Shown here piece after piece: positions 33,327-42,500 of a stretch of DNA of 44,966 nt. The notes under the pieces are model-generated. The model saw only the letters and a list, made by a program, of their open reading frames with translations, had not been told where the DNA came from and searched no databases. The translations under genes and the position numbers were made by a program. This stretch comes from Phycisphaerae bacterium (GTDB lineage Bacteria > Planctomycetota > Phycisphaerae > Phycisphaerales > SM1A02). The stretch's first letter is position 1, and each line of letters begins with the position of its first letter. The stretch is from contig PAQL01000024.1 in NCBI GenBank assembly GCA_002709295.1, forward strand, positions 4,177 through 49,142. Direction: 5' to 3'.

Positions 33327-34664
33327 GTGAAGAAGGACGGACTGATCACGATCCTGATCCTCGTGGGGCTCGTCGGGGGCGCGATCCTCGGGCAGGTGCT
33401 CCATGGAAACTCCGCGGATCCGGTCGCCACCGGTGAACGCTGGATGGACCTGGGCAAGATCGTCCTCGTCCGTCCGCTGATGCTGCTGGTCCTCCCGCTG
33501 GTGTTCCTCTCGGTGATCGTGGGCGTGACCTCGATCGGCGATCCCTCGCGGCTCGGCGTGGTCGGAGGCACCACACTGGTCTACTACTTCGGCACCATGA
33601 TCGCCGCGGTGGTCCTGGGTGCGGTCCTGGTGACCACCATCGCTCCCGGCGAGGGCCTGCCCGCGGATGCGGTGGCGAGCCTGCAGAGCCAGGGAGCGGC
33701 CGAGTACCAGGAGAACACCGGGCTTCGGGGGGCGATGGACACCGCCAGCGACAAGGGCCTGGGTGGAGCCTGGATGAGCATCCTCGAACAGGTCATTCCG
33801 ACCAACTTCTTCGCCGAACTCGCCAACCGCCGGACCCTCGGGGTGATCGTCTTCGCGTTGCTGCTCGGCCTGGCCCTGGCCTCGATCGGTGAGGCCGGTG
33901 CCCCGGCGATCGCGACCCTCCGCTCGTTGTTCGACGGAACCATGAGGCTGGTCCTCTGGATCCTGTGGCTGACCCCGATCGGAGTCTTCCTCCTGGTCAC
34001 CGGCACCGTCGCGAAGATCGGTTTCGGTTCCCTCGTGGGGCCGCTGGGGGCGTACATGATCACGGTGCTGGTGGGTCTGGCGATCCACGCATTCATCACC
34101 CTGCCCACGGTGCTGGCCCTGTTCGGTCGCGTCAATCCCTATCGATTCATGCTTCGCATGCGGAAGGCGCTGCTGACCGCCTTCGGCACCGACTCGAGTT
34201 CCGCGACCCTGCCGGTCACCATCGAGACCGCGATCGATCAGGGAGGCTGCAGCAAGCGGAGCTCGAACTTCGTCCTGCCCCTCGGAGCGACCGTCAACAT
34301 GGACGGCACCGCTCTCTACGAGGCGGTCGCGGTCGTCTTCATGTTCCAGCTCTGGGGCATCGAGCTCGGGGTCGGTGAACTGGTGATCGTGGTGGTGACC
34401 GCGACCCTGGCCGCGGTGGGAGCCGCCGGCATCCCCAGTGCGGGCCTGGTCACCATGGTCATCGTGGTCGCCGCGGTGAACACCAGTCTCGCGGGCCGGG
34501 GCATCCAGCCGCTGCCTCTCGAGGCGATCGGTGTCATCATCGGCGTCGACCGGATCCTCGACATGTGCCGCACCACGGTGAACGTCTGGGGCGATGCGGT
34601 GGGGGCGAGGTTGATCTCCCGACTGGCTCCCGACGACGAGGAACCGGCCGCCGCGGCGGCCTGA
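33327..34664 (+). CDS. Dicarboxylate/amino acid:cation symporter (SDF family)
   Basis: 445 residues, GTG start three bases after the trxB stop. Inner-membrane transporter of the GltP/DctA (SLC1-like) family, importing glutamate, aspartate or C4-dicarboxylates with H+ or Na+. Eight or so membrane segments plus the two re-entrant loops: the serine-rich TDSSSATLPVT hairpin, VNMDGTALYE, AAGIPSAGLV in the second hairpin, and the substrate-binding DRILDMCRTTVNVWGD helix. The extracellular loop between segments 3 and 4 (about residues 105-150) is moderately long. The C-terminus ends in an Ala run. It converges with aspS. Confidence 0.93.
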   Translation: MKKDGLITILILVGLVGGAILGQVLHGNSADPVATGERWMDLGKIVLVRPLMLLVLPLVFLSVIVGVTSIGDPSRLGVVGGTTLVYYFGTMIAAVVLGAVLVTTIAPGEGLPADAVASLQSQGAAEYQENTGLRGAMDTASDKGLGGAWMSILEQVIPTNFFAELANRRTLGVIVFALLLGLALASIGEAGAPAIATLRSLFDGTMRLVLWILWLTPIGVFLLVTGTVAKIGFGSLVGPLGAYMITVLVGLAIHAFITLPTVLALFGRVNPYRFMLRMRKALLTAFGTDSSSATLPVTIETAIDQGGCSKRSSNFVLPLGATVNMDGTALYEAVAVVFMFQLWGIELGVGELVIVVVTATLAAVGAAGIPSAGLVTMVIVVAAVNTSLAGRGIQPLPLEAIGVIIGVDRILDMCRTTVNVWGDAVGARLISRLAPDDEEPAAAAA

Positions 34665-34716
34665 CCATCGCGCACCCGGGAGAGACCCTGATCCACCCGT
34701 GACCGAACGGGACGTC

Positions 34717-36504
34717 TCAGGACGTCGGCACGGTCCGGACGTGAAGCTCCTTCATCTGCTCGTCGTCGATCGGACCCGGAGCGTCGATCATGAGATCGCC
34801 GCCGGACTGGGTCTTGGGGAAGGCGATGACGTCGCGGATGTTGTCGGTGCCCACCAGGTGCATGATCAGACGATCGAGACCGAACGCGATGCCGCCGTGC
34901 GGCGGGGCGCCGTGCTTGAGGGCCCGCAGCAGGAAGCCGAACTTCATCTCCGCCTCCTCGGGCGTGAGCCCGATGAGGTCGAAGACCTTCTGCTGCACCT
35001 CGGGGCGGTGGATACGAATGGAACCTCCACCGATCTCGCTCCCGTTGCACACGAGGTCGTAGCCGGCGCTGATGCAGTTGCCGGGGTCGGTCTCCAGCAG
35101 CCCCTCCTGCCCGGGGTTGGGTGCGGTGAAGGGGTGGTGCAGGGCGACCCAGCGGTTGGATTCGACGTCGAGTTCGAACATCGGGAAGTCGACGACCCAG
35201 ACGAACTTCCAGGCGTCCTCGTCGATGAGTTCGAGATCCCGGGCCACCTTGATGCGGAGTTCGCCGATCGCCTTGGTGGCGACCTCCCAGGTGTCGGCGG
35301 TGAAGAAGACGGTGTCGCCCTTCTCGCATCCGAGTCGTTCCATCAGTTCGTCGGCGATCGGTTCGACGAACCTCGCGACGCCGGACTCGAAGCCCTCGCC
35401 GTTGCACTTGGTGGTCGGCACGCCGCCGGCTCCGAAGAGCTTGATCCACTCCGAGTACCCGTCGGTCATCTTGCGGGTGAGCCTCTCGGCACCTCCGGGC
35501 ACGCGGAACGCCTTCACCACGCCGGAGCCCATCGGGCTCTTCTTCTCGAGCGCCGAGGTGAACACGCCGAACTCGGTCTTCGCCGCGAGATCGGAGATGT
35601 CGGAGATCTCCAGTCCGAATCGCAGGTCGGGGCGGTCGATGCCGTAGGTCTCCATCGCCTCTCGCCAGGTCATCCGGGGGATCTCGCCGACGTCCACGCC
35701 CAGCATCTCCTGCCAGAGCGCTGCGGCGAATCCGCCCATGGTCTCGAGCACGTCGTCACGGTCGACGAAGCTCATCTCGAGGTCGATCTGGGTGAACTCC
35801 GCCTGCCGGTCGGCCCGCGGGTCCTCGTCCCGGAGGCACTTGGGCAGCTGGATGTACCGCTCGCAGCCCGCGATCATGAGGATCTGCTTGAAGAGCTGGG
35901 GACTCTGGGGCAGGGCGTACCAGTCCCCGGCCTCCAGGCGACTGGGCACCACGAAGTCGCGGGCGCCCTCGGGCGTCGACTTGATCAGCAGGGGGGTCTC
36001 GATCTCGAGGAAGTTCCGGTCGTGGAAGAAGGCGCGGGTGAACTGCGCCACCCGTGAGCGGGTCTCGAGGATCCGCTGCATCTTCGGTCGACGAAGATCG
36101 AGGTAGCGGTTCTTGAGCCGGATCTCCTCGTTCATCTTCTCGGCTTCGTGGTCGTCGGGAAGGATCGGCGGCGTCTCGGCCTTGTTGAGGATCTCGAGCT
36201 CGGAGGCGAGCACCTCGATCTCCCCGGTGGCGAGCTTGGGATTGGCGCCACCACCGCGCTCCCGGACGGTGCCACGAACCGCGATGACGTCCTCTCGCCG
36301 CAGCCCCTGGGCCGCCTCGACCACCTCCGTAGGAACGTCCGCGGTGTCGAAGACGATCTGGGTGAGACCCTCACGGTCCCGGAGGTCGATGAAGACCAGG
36401 GCCTTGGAGTGGTCTCGATAGGTGTTCACCCATCCGGCGAGCACGACGGTCTCGCCGATGTTCCCGGGGCGAAGGGCCTGGCACGAATGCGTCCGCTTGA
36501 GCAT
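34717..36504 (-). CDS. aspS: Aspartyl-tRNA synthetase
   Basis: 595 residues from the ATG at 36504; the open frame continues upstream to 37011 but only as an antisense shadow of lpxB. Class II synthetase. N-terminal OB-fold anticodon domain (VVLAGWVNTYRDHSKALVFIDLRDREGLTQIVFD), motif 1 in FHDRNFLEIETPLL, the LPQSPQLFKQILM segment, motif 2 in LRDEDPRADRQAEFTQIDLEMSF, the bacterial GAD insertion (about residues 300-420) and motif 3 in GGIAFGLDRLIMHLVG. Length and GAD insertion mark the bacterial type. Whether it is discriminating or also charges tRNA-Asn cannot be told here. Confidence 0.97.
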   Translation of the reverse strand: MLKRTHSCQALRPGNIGETVVLAGWVNTYRDHSKALVFIDLRDREGLTQIVFDTADVPTEVVEAAQGLRREDVIAVRGTVRERGGGANPKLATGEIEVLASELEILNKAETPPILPDDHEAEKMNEEIRLKNRYLDLRRPKMQRILETRSRVAQFTRAFFHDRNFLEIETPLLIKSTPEGARDFVVPSRLEAGDWYALPQSPQLFKQILMIAGCERYIQLPKCLRDEDPRADRQAEFTQIDLEMSFVDRDDVLETMGGFAAALWQEMLGVDVGEIPRMTWREAMETYGIDRPDLRFGLEISDISDLAAKTEFGVFTSALEKKSPMGSGVVKAFRVPGGAERLTRKMTDGYSEWIKLFGAGGVPTTKCNGEGFESGVARFVEPIADELMERLGCEKGDTVFFTADTWEVATKAIGELRIKVARDLELIDEDAWKFVWVVDFPMFELDVESNRWVALHHPFTAPNPGQEGLLETDPGNCISAGYDLVCNGSEIGGGSIRIHRPEVQQKVFDLIGLTPEEAEMKFGFLLRALKHGAPPHGGIAFGLDRLIMHLVGTDNIRDVIAFPKTQSGGDLMIDAPGPIDDEQMKELHVRTVPTS

Positions 36505-36546
36505 CTGGTTCCGGATCCGAAATGGGTCGGGGAGGAGGTGAGACGG

Positions 36547-36552
36547 CGGATG
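36547..36552 (-). promoter_or_regulatory. Possible -10 box (TACCAT) of aspS
   Basis: TACCAT on the minus strand, within the 109-base divergent region shared with lpxB; it would give a leader of about 36 bases. No -35 element seen. Confidence 0.3.
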
Positions 36553-36601
36553 GTACCGGAGGTGGGGGTGGGGATGGAGCGTGTCGATCTCCCCGCAGCG
36601 G

Positions 36602-36607
36602 TATTCT
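36602..36607 (+). promoter_or_regulatory. -10 box (TATTCT), leaderless start of lpxB
   Basis: TATTCT, six bases, ATG at 36614. This geometry is the main argument for choosing this ATG over the in-frame GTG at 36581. Confidence 0.5.
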
Positions 36608-36613
36608 CCGGAC

Positions 36614-37846
36614 ATGAGACCGGAACAGGACGCCCCCGGCCGCCCCGCCGGGACCGGATCCCGGCGATCCCCCGAGGGTGGGGTGGTGCTGTTCACGGCC
36701 TTCGAGCCCAGCGGGGACGCCCATGCCGCCCCGGTCATCGCCGAGCTCCGGCGGCGACGTCCGGAGCTCCGGATCTGCGCCTGGGGAGGCCCGCGGATGG
36801 AGGAGGCGGGGGCGGAGATCATCGAGCGCACCAGCGAGGACGGGGTGATGGGGCTCGGTGGATTCCTCAAGGCCTTCGAGATGAAGCGGACCATCGACCG
36901 CATCGACACCTGGGCCCGCGAGCACCCGGTGGGGCTCCATGTGCCGGTGGACAGCCCGTCCGCGAACTTTCCGATCTGCCGACGTCTGCGCCGGCGGGGG
37001 ACCCGGACCATCCATCTGATCGCACCGAAGGTCTGGGCGTGGGGGCACTGGAGGGTTCGTCGCCTCGTGCATCACAGCGATCACGTCCTCTGCATCCTGC
37101 CCTTCGAGGAAGCGTGGTTCGGCGAACGCGGCGTCGACGCGACCTTCATCGGTCATCCGGTCATGGCCAAGCCGATCGACGAGGCCGCGCTGGCCGAGGG
37201 ACGTCGCGCCCTGCCCCCGGGCGAACCCAGGATCATCGTCCTTCCCGGGAGCCGCAGCGGGGAGATCAAGGCGAATCTCGGACATCAGCTGGAGGCGTTC
37301 TCCACGATCCGGGGACGCTTCCCGGAGGCGGCCGCGGTGATCGTGGCCGCCAACGAGCGGATCGCCGCGACGGTTCGAACCCGATTCGACCCGCTGCCCG
37401 ATGGCGTGACCCTGCAGGAGGGGGGACTCGAGACCGTGATCTCGTGGGCGGATCTCGCCCTGGCGACGAGCGGAACGGTCAGTCTCGATCTGGCTCGCCA
37501 GGACTGTCCGATGATCGGGAGCTACGCGATCCCCCGGTGGCAGATGCCGGTCGCCTCCCTGATGGTCAGGACCCCGTGGAAGCTCCTGCCCAACATCGTC
37601 GCCGGCGAGGAGATCGTTCCGGAGTTCGTCCCCTACGTCGCCTCTCGCGGGGCGGAGCCGATCGTGGAGGCGGCCATGCCCCTGCTCGAGGACCCCGAGG
37701 CCCTGACGGCCATGCGGGCGAGTCTGGCGGAGGTTCGGTCCCGGTTCGAGGGGATCGATCCCGGCGAGGTCGCGGCCGAGCGGATGCTCGCCCTGGTCGA
37801 CGTCTGGTCGGGGGCGGCCCGGGATCCCGCATCCCCTGAAGGCTGA
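36614..37846 (+). CDS. lpxB: Lipid-A-disaccharide synthase
   Basis: 410 residues. LpxB, a family GT19 glycosyltransferase, joins UDP-diacylglucosamine and lipid X to give the lipid A disaccharide at the inner membrane. It shows FTAFEPSGDAHAAPVIAEL (the ligand-binding start, usually AGExSGD), AWGGPRMEEAGAE, VMGLGGFLKAF, HLIAPKVWAWGHWRV, FIGHPVM, VLPGSRSGEI, and LATSGTVSLDLARQDCPMI. The opening reads FEPSGD where AGExSGD is usual. Its presence supports a lipid-A-containing outer membrane in this organism. It stands alone and diverges from aspS. Confidence 0.92.
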   Translation: MRPEQDAPGRPAGTGSRRSPEGGVVLFTAFEPSGDAHAAPVIAELRRRRPELRICAWGGPRMEEAGAEIIERTSEDGVMGLGGFLKAFEMKRTIDRIDTWAREHPVGLHVPVDSPSANFPICRRLRRRGTRTIHLIAPKVWAWGHWRVRRLVHHSDHVLCILPFEEAWFGERGVDATFIGHPVMAKPIDEAALAEGRRALPPGEPRIIVLPGSRSGEIKANLGHQLEAFSTIRGRFPEAAAVIVAANERIAATVRTRFDPLPDGVTLQEGGLETVISWADLALATSGTVSLDLARQDCPMIGSYAIPRWQMPVASLMVRTPWKLLPNIVAGEEIVPEFVPYVASRGAEPIVEAAMPLLEDPEALTAMRASLAEVRSRFEGIDPGEVAAERMLALVDVWSGAARDPASPEG

Positions 37847-37944
37847 ATCCGAACTCTCCGAATCCACGTCCCATATCGCCGGCTCACGGCCGTTTATGTG
37901 GCTCTCAAACGCCCTTTTCGGTGGGCGGAGGCTGTTTTCGGCGC

Positions 37945-37950
37945 TATGTT
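37945..37950 (+). promoter_or_regulatory. Possible -10 box (TATGTT) upstream of dockerin-tailed paralogue
   Basis: GC-TATGTT resembles the other boxes in the window. It would give a leader of about 70 bases before the ATG at 38028. Confidence 0.35.
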
Positions 37951-38027
37951 GAGGGCACTTGATGGTGAACGCCGCACCGCGCACCATCGTCGAATCACCC
38001 AGCCCTGTTTCACAATCGGACCTCTCC

Positions 38028-38735
38028 ATGATCTCTCCTCGCACGTTCGTCTCCGCCGCCTTCGCCTTCTCCATCTCCCTCAGCGGAGCCACCGCGGACG
38101 TGGTCTTCGACGAAGCGGTCGATGGAGAACTGTCCGCGAACCCGAACGCCCCCACGATGGTCGACGTCGTGGCGGGGAGCAACACCGTCAATTTCACCAC
38201 CGACCAGCAGGGTGACGATCGGGACATCTTCACCTTCAACGTCGCTGAAGGCTTCGAATTGACGGGCGTCATTCTCGAGCTCTTCGACACCAACTCGAAG
38301 GATCCCAACAACCTGGCATTCATCGGCTTCTCGGCCGGCGACGTCCTCGGTACCGATCCGCTCGCCCCCAATCCCACGCCACTGCTCGGCTACGCCCTCG
38401 TGGCCGAGGCCGACTCCGGCACCGACATCTTCAGCATCATGGGCCAGGGTGGAGGGTCCCAGGGCTACGACGGGCCCCTCGGTGCGGGCGACTACACCTT
38501 CTGGGCTCAGGAGACCAGCCTCACCGTCGATGATTGGAGCGTGACCCTGGTCATCAACGAACTGCAGGCGCCCTGCCCGGCCGATCTCGACGGGGACGGC
38601 GTCGTCAACGGTGCCGACCTCGGGCTGTTCCTCGGAGCGTGGGGAACCTCGCCCTGCAAGTCCGACATCAACGGAGACGGCGTCTGCAACGGCGCCGATC
38701 TCGGTGAGATGCTCATCGCCTGGGGTGACTGCTGA
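38028..38735 (+). CDS. Secreted beta-rich protein with dockerin-like tail (tandem paralogue A)
   Basis: 235 residues from the ATG at 38028, where a signal peptide begins (MISPRTFVSAAFAFSISLSGATA); the frame opens upstream at 37959. The mature domain (about residues 25-180) starts DVVFDEAVDGELS and contains DDRDIFTFNVAEGFELTGVILELFDT, LLGYALV and YDGPLGAGDYTFWAQE. It is clearly homologous to the product of the next gene. The tail, from about residue 182, is a two-repeat dockerin-like module (LDGDGVVNGADLG, INGDGVCNGADLG) with extra Cys, ending AWGDC. The domain looks like an extracellular beta-sandwich; its function is unknown. The two paralogues are 93 bases apart on the same strand. Confidence 0.85.
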   Translation: MISPRTFVSAAFAFSISLSGATADVVFDEAVDGELSANPNAPTMVDVVAGSNTVNFTTDQQGDDRDIFTFNVAEGFELTGVILELFDTNSKDPNNLAFIGFSAGDVLGTDPLAPNPTPLLGYALVAEADSGTDIFSIMGQGGGSQGYDGPLGAGDYTFWAQETSLTVDDWSVTLVINELQAPCPADLDGDGVVNGADLGLFLGAWGTSPCKSDINGDGVCNGADLGEMLIAWGDC

Positions 38736-38828
38736 CCCACCGGGTCGGACGGGAGGAATCCTCTCCGGTCCACGGGCCGACCCCGTCCGTTCGTGATTCG
38801 TTCTTCGCCCGCGACCGAGGAGTCCAGC

Positions 38829-39422
38829 ATGAGATCCGTCAGCAGATCGACCGTCTCCGCCCTCACGGCCCTCGTGGCCACGGGGATCGCCGCGGCCGAC
38901 GTCGTCTACGACGAGGCGGTCGACGGGGACCTGTCCGACCTGGGTTCGGCCCCGACCTTCATCGACTTCTCGGAGGGTGTCAACAACGTCCTCTTCGTGA
39001 CCGACCCCGGTTCCGATCGCGACATCTTCACCTTCACGATCACCGAGGGCTACGAGCTCGCGGGGCTGGTGGTGGAGGAGTTCGACACCAACAACGACGT
39101 CAATCTGGCGTTCATCGCGATCACGCCCGGCGCCTTCCTGCCCTACGACCCCGACGAACCGGACACCGAGCAGATGCTCGGGTACGCCCTGTTCGACGAG
39201 AACTACGTGGGAAGCGACATCTTCCTCGAGATGGGGACCGCCTTCGGCACCATCGGCTACGACGGCCCCCTGGGGCCCGGCGACTACACGATCTGGGCGC
39301 AGGAGAACGGTCCCTCGGTGGACATCTGGAACCTCGGATTCGTGGTGAACCAGGTGCCCGCGCCCGGTGCGATCGCGGTGCTCGGCCTCGCCGGTCTCGC
39401 GACCGGTCGTCGACGGGACTGA
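38829..39422 (+). CDS. Secreted beta-rich protein with PEP-CTERM-like tail (tandem paralogue B)
   Basis: 197 residues from the ATG at 38829 (GAGGAG upstream). Signal peptide (MRSVSRSTVSALTALVATGIAAA), then a domain homologous to paralogue A: DVVYDEAVDGDLS, SDRDIFTFTITEGYELAGLVVEEFDT, MLGYALF and YDGPLGPGDYTIWAQE. The tail differs: VPAPGAIAVLGLAGLATGRRRD, a V-P-x-P motif, a hydrophobic segment and a basic end, the layout of PEP-CTERM exosortase sorting signals. So this copy would be processed through an exosortase-type route at the membrane while paralogue A carries a dockerin-like module. No exosortase gene is in the window. Confidence 0.85.
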   Translation: MRSVSRSTVSALTALVATGIAAADVVYDEAVDGDLSDLGSAPTFIDFSEGVNNVLFVTDPGSDRDIFTFTITEGYELAGLVVEEFDTNNDVNLAFIAITPGAFLPYDPDEPDTEQMLGYALFDENYVGSDIFLEMGTAFGTIGYDGPLGPGDYTIWAQENGPSVDIWNLGFVVNQVPAPGAIAVLGLAGLATGRRRD

Positions 39423-39428
39423 GTCCAC

Positions 39429-39454
39429 CCGGAATGGGTCAGGATCCATTCCGG
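39429..39454 (+). terminator. Hairpin right after paralogue B
   Basis: Perfect nine-base arms CCGGAATGG and CCATTCCGG with an eight-base loop, starting six bases after the stop codon. No U-run. Confidence 0.45.
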
Positions 39455-39483
39455 CGGCATTCGACATTCCATGGATCATGACC

Positions 39484-39516
39484 ACGGTGGCGTGCCCTTG
39501 AAGGGCACGCCACCGT
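39484..39516. terminator. Long perfect hairpin, probable terminator
   Basis: Sixteen-base arms (ACGGTGGCGTGCCCTT and its complement) around a single G, followed by CCTT. It lies between paralogue B and the kinase gene. As a second stem after 39429-39454 it would make termination firm; the symmetric structure could also act on the opposite strand. Confidence 0.6.
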
Positions 39517-39597
39517 CCTTCGGGGAGTTCCTTCGGGCTCTTGTCCTTGAGGCTTGGTGCCGACTCTGTCAGAATCAACCCGGACGGAGGACGATCC

Positions 39598-42500
39598 ATG
39601 ATCGATCAATCGGATGGCGGCCGAGATCTTCCTGTGACCCGGTGGCTGCAGGGGGTTCGTGACCTCTACCTCGAACTGGTCGAGCTCGAAGGAGATGCCC
39701 GCGCCGTCCATCTCGATCGGAAATGCGGTGATGATGCCGTTCTCCGCGCGGTGGTCGAGAGACTGCTGGCCGCGGAAGATCGCATGGATGATCGTGAGGA
39801 GCAGGTGGGGCAGGCGGGCGAGAAGTCATCGGAGAGCCTCGCGACCGGCGTCACCGTGAAGGATTCACATCCACCGGGCGGTTCCAGCGGCACCTTCTGG
39901 CAGGGGGATGCGATCGGTCCCTACACCGTGGTCAGGGAGCTCGGCGAGGGCGGGTTCGGTTCGGTCTACCTCTGCGAGCAGCTCGAGCCGGTCAGGCGCA
40001 GGGTCGCGGTCAAGGTCCTCAAGGCAGGCATGGACTCGAGGGCGGTGCTGGTCCGCTTCGAGGCTGAACGTCAGGCGCTTGCCGTCCTGAACCACCCGTC
40101 GATCGCGAAGGTCTTCGATGCAGGGGTCACCGGGAACGGCCGGCCGTACTTCGTGATGGAGTTCGTAGGTGGCGTCCCGATCAACGAGTTCTGTGACGAA
40201 CGGAAACTCGACACGCGGGCCCGATTGAAGCTCTTCGCGAAGGTGTGCGAAGGGATGCAGCATGCACATCAGAAGGGGATCATCCATCGGGATCTGAAGC
40301 CCGGCAACATCCTTGTCTGCGACGAGGATGGAGACGTCCCTCAGCCGAGGATCATCGACTTCGGGATCGCGAAGGCGACGGGGGAGGACCTCACCGAGGA
40401 GCCCCTGGTGACCCGGATGGGGCAGATGATGGGGACGCCTGAGTACATGTCCCCGGAGCAGGCCTCGGGCCTGGTGGACGAGATCGACACGCGAACGGAT
40501 GTCTATTCGCTGGGGGTGGTGCTGTATCAGCTGATCTGCGGACGACTTCCCTTCGAGCCGGACGAGCTCCGGGCTCGAGGTCACCGCGAGATCCAGAGGA
40601 TCATCTGCGAGGAGGATCCGCCGCGACCGAGTCTCAGACTGTCCACCGGGCACTCGAAGGAAGGTGATGAGGACAAGGAACCGACCGGGATCGCAAGGGC
40701 TCGAGGTACGACGGTGGAGAGTCTGACCAGCGACCTTAGAAAGGAGCTCGAATGGATCCCCCTCAAGGCCATGCGGAAGGAACCCGAGGCTCGTTACGGA
40801 TCGGCCATGAGCCTGGCCGAGGACGTTCGTCGGTATCTGGATGGTGAAGCGCTAGAGGCGGGTCCCGAGTCGAACTGGTATCGGTTTCGGAAGACCTTGA
40901 AACGACACAGGACTCCAGCGATCGCAGCCGCCCTGGTGGTGATGTCGATGATCATCGGGTTGATCGCCTCGACGAACTTCGCGATCAAGGCCCGTGCGGC
41001 CCAGAACGAGTCCGAGGATCTGCTTGTCGCAGTCGTGGTCGGCAAGGCGCTGGATGCCGCCATGATTGGTGATTCCTCGGCGGCGCAGCCGCATCTCCAA
41101 CTCATCGATCAATTGGGAGGATCCGATCGCTTTGATGCCGGTCTCGCTCGATCCTTGAGTGACCAGGCGATCGAGAGGATCCCGATCGATGGTGAAAGTC
41201 CCTTCTCCAGGGTGGCCTTCAGTCGCGATCTGGCCGTCGCGGCCAGCGGACATATCGACGGTTCTATCCAGCTGTGGGATACGTCCACCGGCCAGGCCCG
41301 AGAGGAACCCCTCCAGGCCCACGAAAAAAACGTGCACGCCTGTGCCTTCAGTCCCGATGGGACGATTCTCGCCAGCAGCGGCCTTGATGCCCCGGATGCC
41401 GACGAGCCTCGCATCGCGTGGGATGGGAAGCCCCCGGGCGAACCGAAGCGGGTCCCGACGGTCCGGCTGTGGAACCCGGCGACCGGGGAGCCGATCGGAA
41501 AGCCGATGCGCCATCCGGCCAGGGTCTTTGAAATCGTCTTCAGTCCGGATTCCAAGGTGGTGGCGACCATCGCCGGTCGTGACATACGTCTCTGGGAGGC
41601 GACGAGCGGTCTGCCTCTCGGGCGGCTCTTGCAGGTCCCGATCGAACGAGTGATCCAGCCGGTCTCCAACCCACAGGTTGTCGCGTTCAGCCGGGATGGA
41701 AGGGCGATCGTGGCGGGATACTCCGATCACACCATTCGCTGGTGGGATGCCGGGAGCGGTCGGCCGATCGGCGACCCGCTTCGAGGTCATGACGGCTCGG
41801 TCGAAGCGATTGCGGTGAGTCCGGATGGATCGGTGATCGCCAGCGCGGGTCGGGACCGGTTGATTCGTCTCTGGGACGCCGCGACCGGCCGACAGCAGGG
41901 TGATCCATTCGGCGGCGATGGGTCGATGGTCACGACACTCGCGTTCAGTCCCGACGGTTCGCTGCTGGGCAGCGGGAGCGTCGATCGGACGGTTCGTCTC
42001 TGGGAGGTGCCCACGGGCCGGTCATTCGGTGATCCGCTTCGCGGACATGAATCGAGTGTCGACAACCTGGCGTTCAGCCCGGATGGGCGACGCCTGGTGA
42101 GTTCGAGTTCCGATCAGACGATTCGAACCTGGGACGTGGTCAGTCATCGTCACCTTCATGATCCGGATCGCTCGGTGAGATGTCTCGGCTTCGAATCGGG
42201 TGGATCCGGGCTCATGGTGGGAAGCCGGGAGGGTACCATTCATCGCCTTGATGTTCTCACCGGCCGGACCATGGCCGTGCTTGAAGTCGGGGAGCTTGCA
42301 AGCTCGATCCCCTACCGGATGATCAACTGTCTTGCCTCGAGCCCGGACGGACGAGTCCTTGCGGCCGGGTTGCGGGATCGAACCATCCGGATCCTTGATG
42401 CATCCACCGGGCAGGTGATCGGTGATCCCTGGCGCGGTCATGAGGACGAGATCTCGAGCATCGACTTCAGTCCGGACGGGACCACACTCGCCAGCGGAGA

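Noticed and set aside
30777-34088. Open frame of 1103 codons on the minus strand
   Set aside because: It lies antisense to the secreted hypothetical gene, trxB and the symporter, all of which have clear signal or family motifs; long antisense frames are expected at this GC content.
36505-37011. N-terminal extension of the aspS frame
   Set aside because: The extra 169 codons run antisense through lpxB, and the conserved AspRS N-terminus begins at the ATG at 36504.
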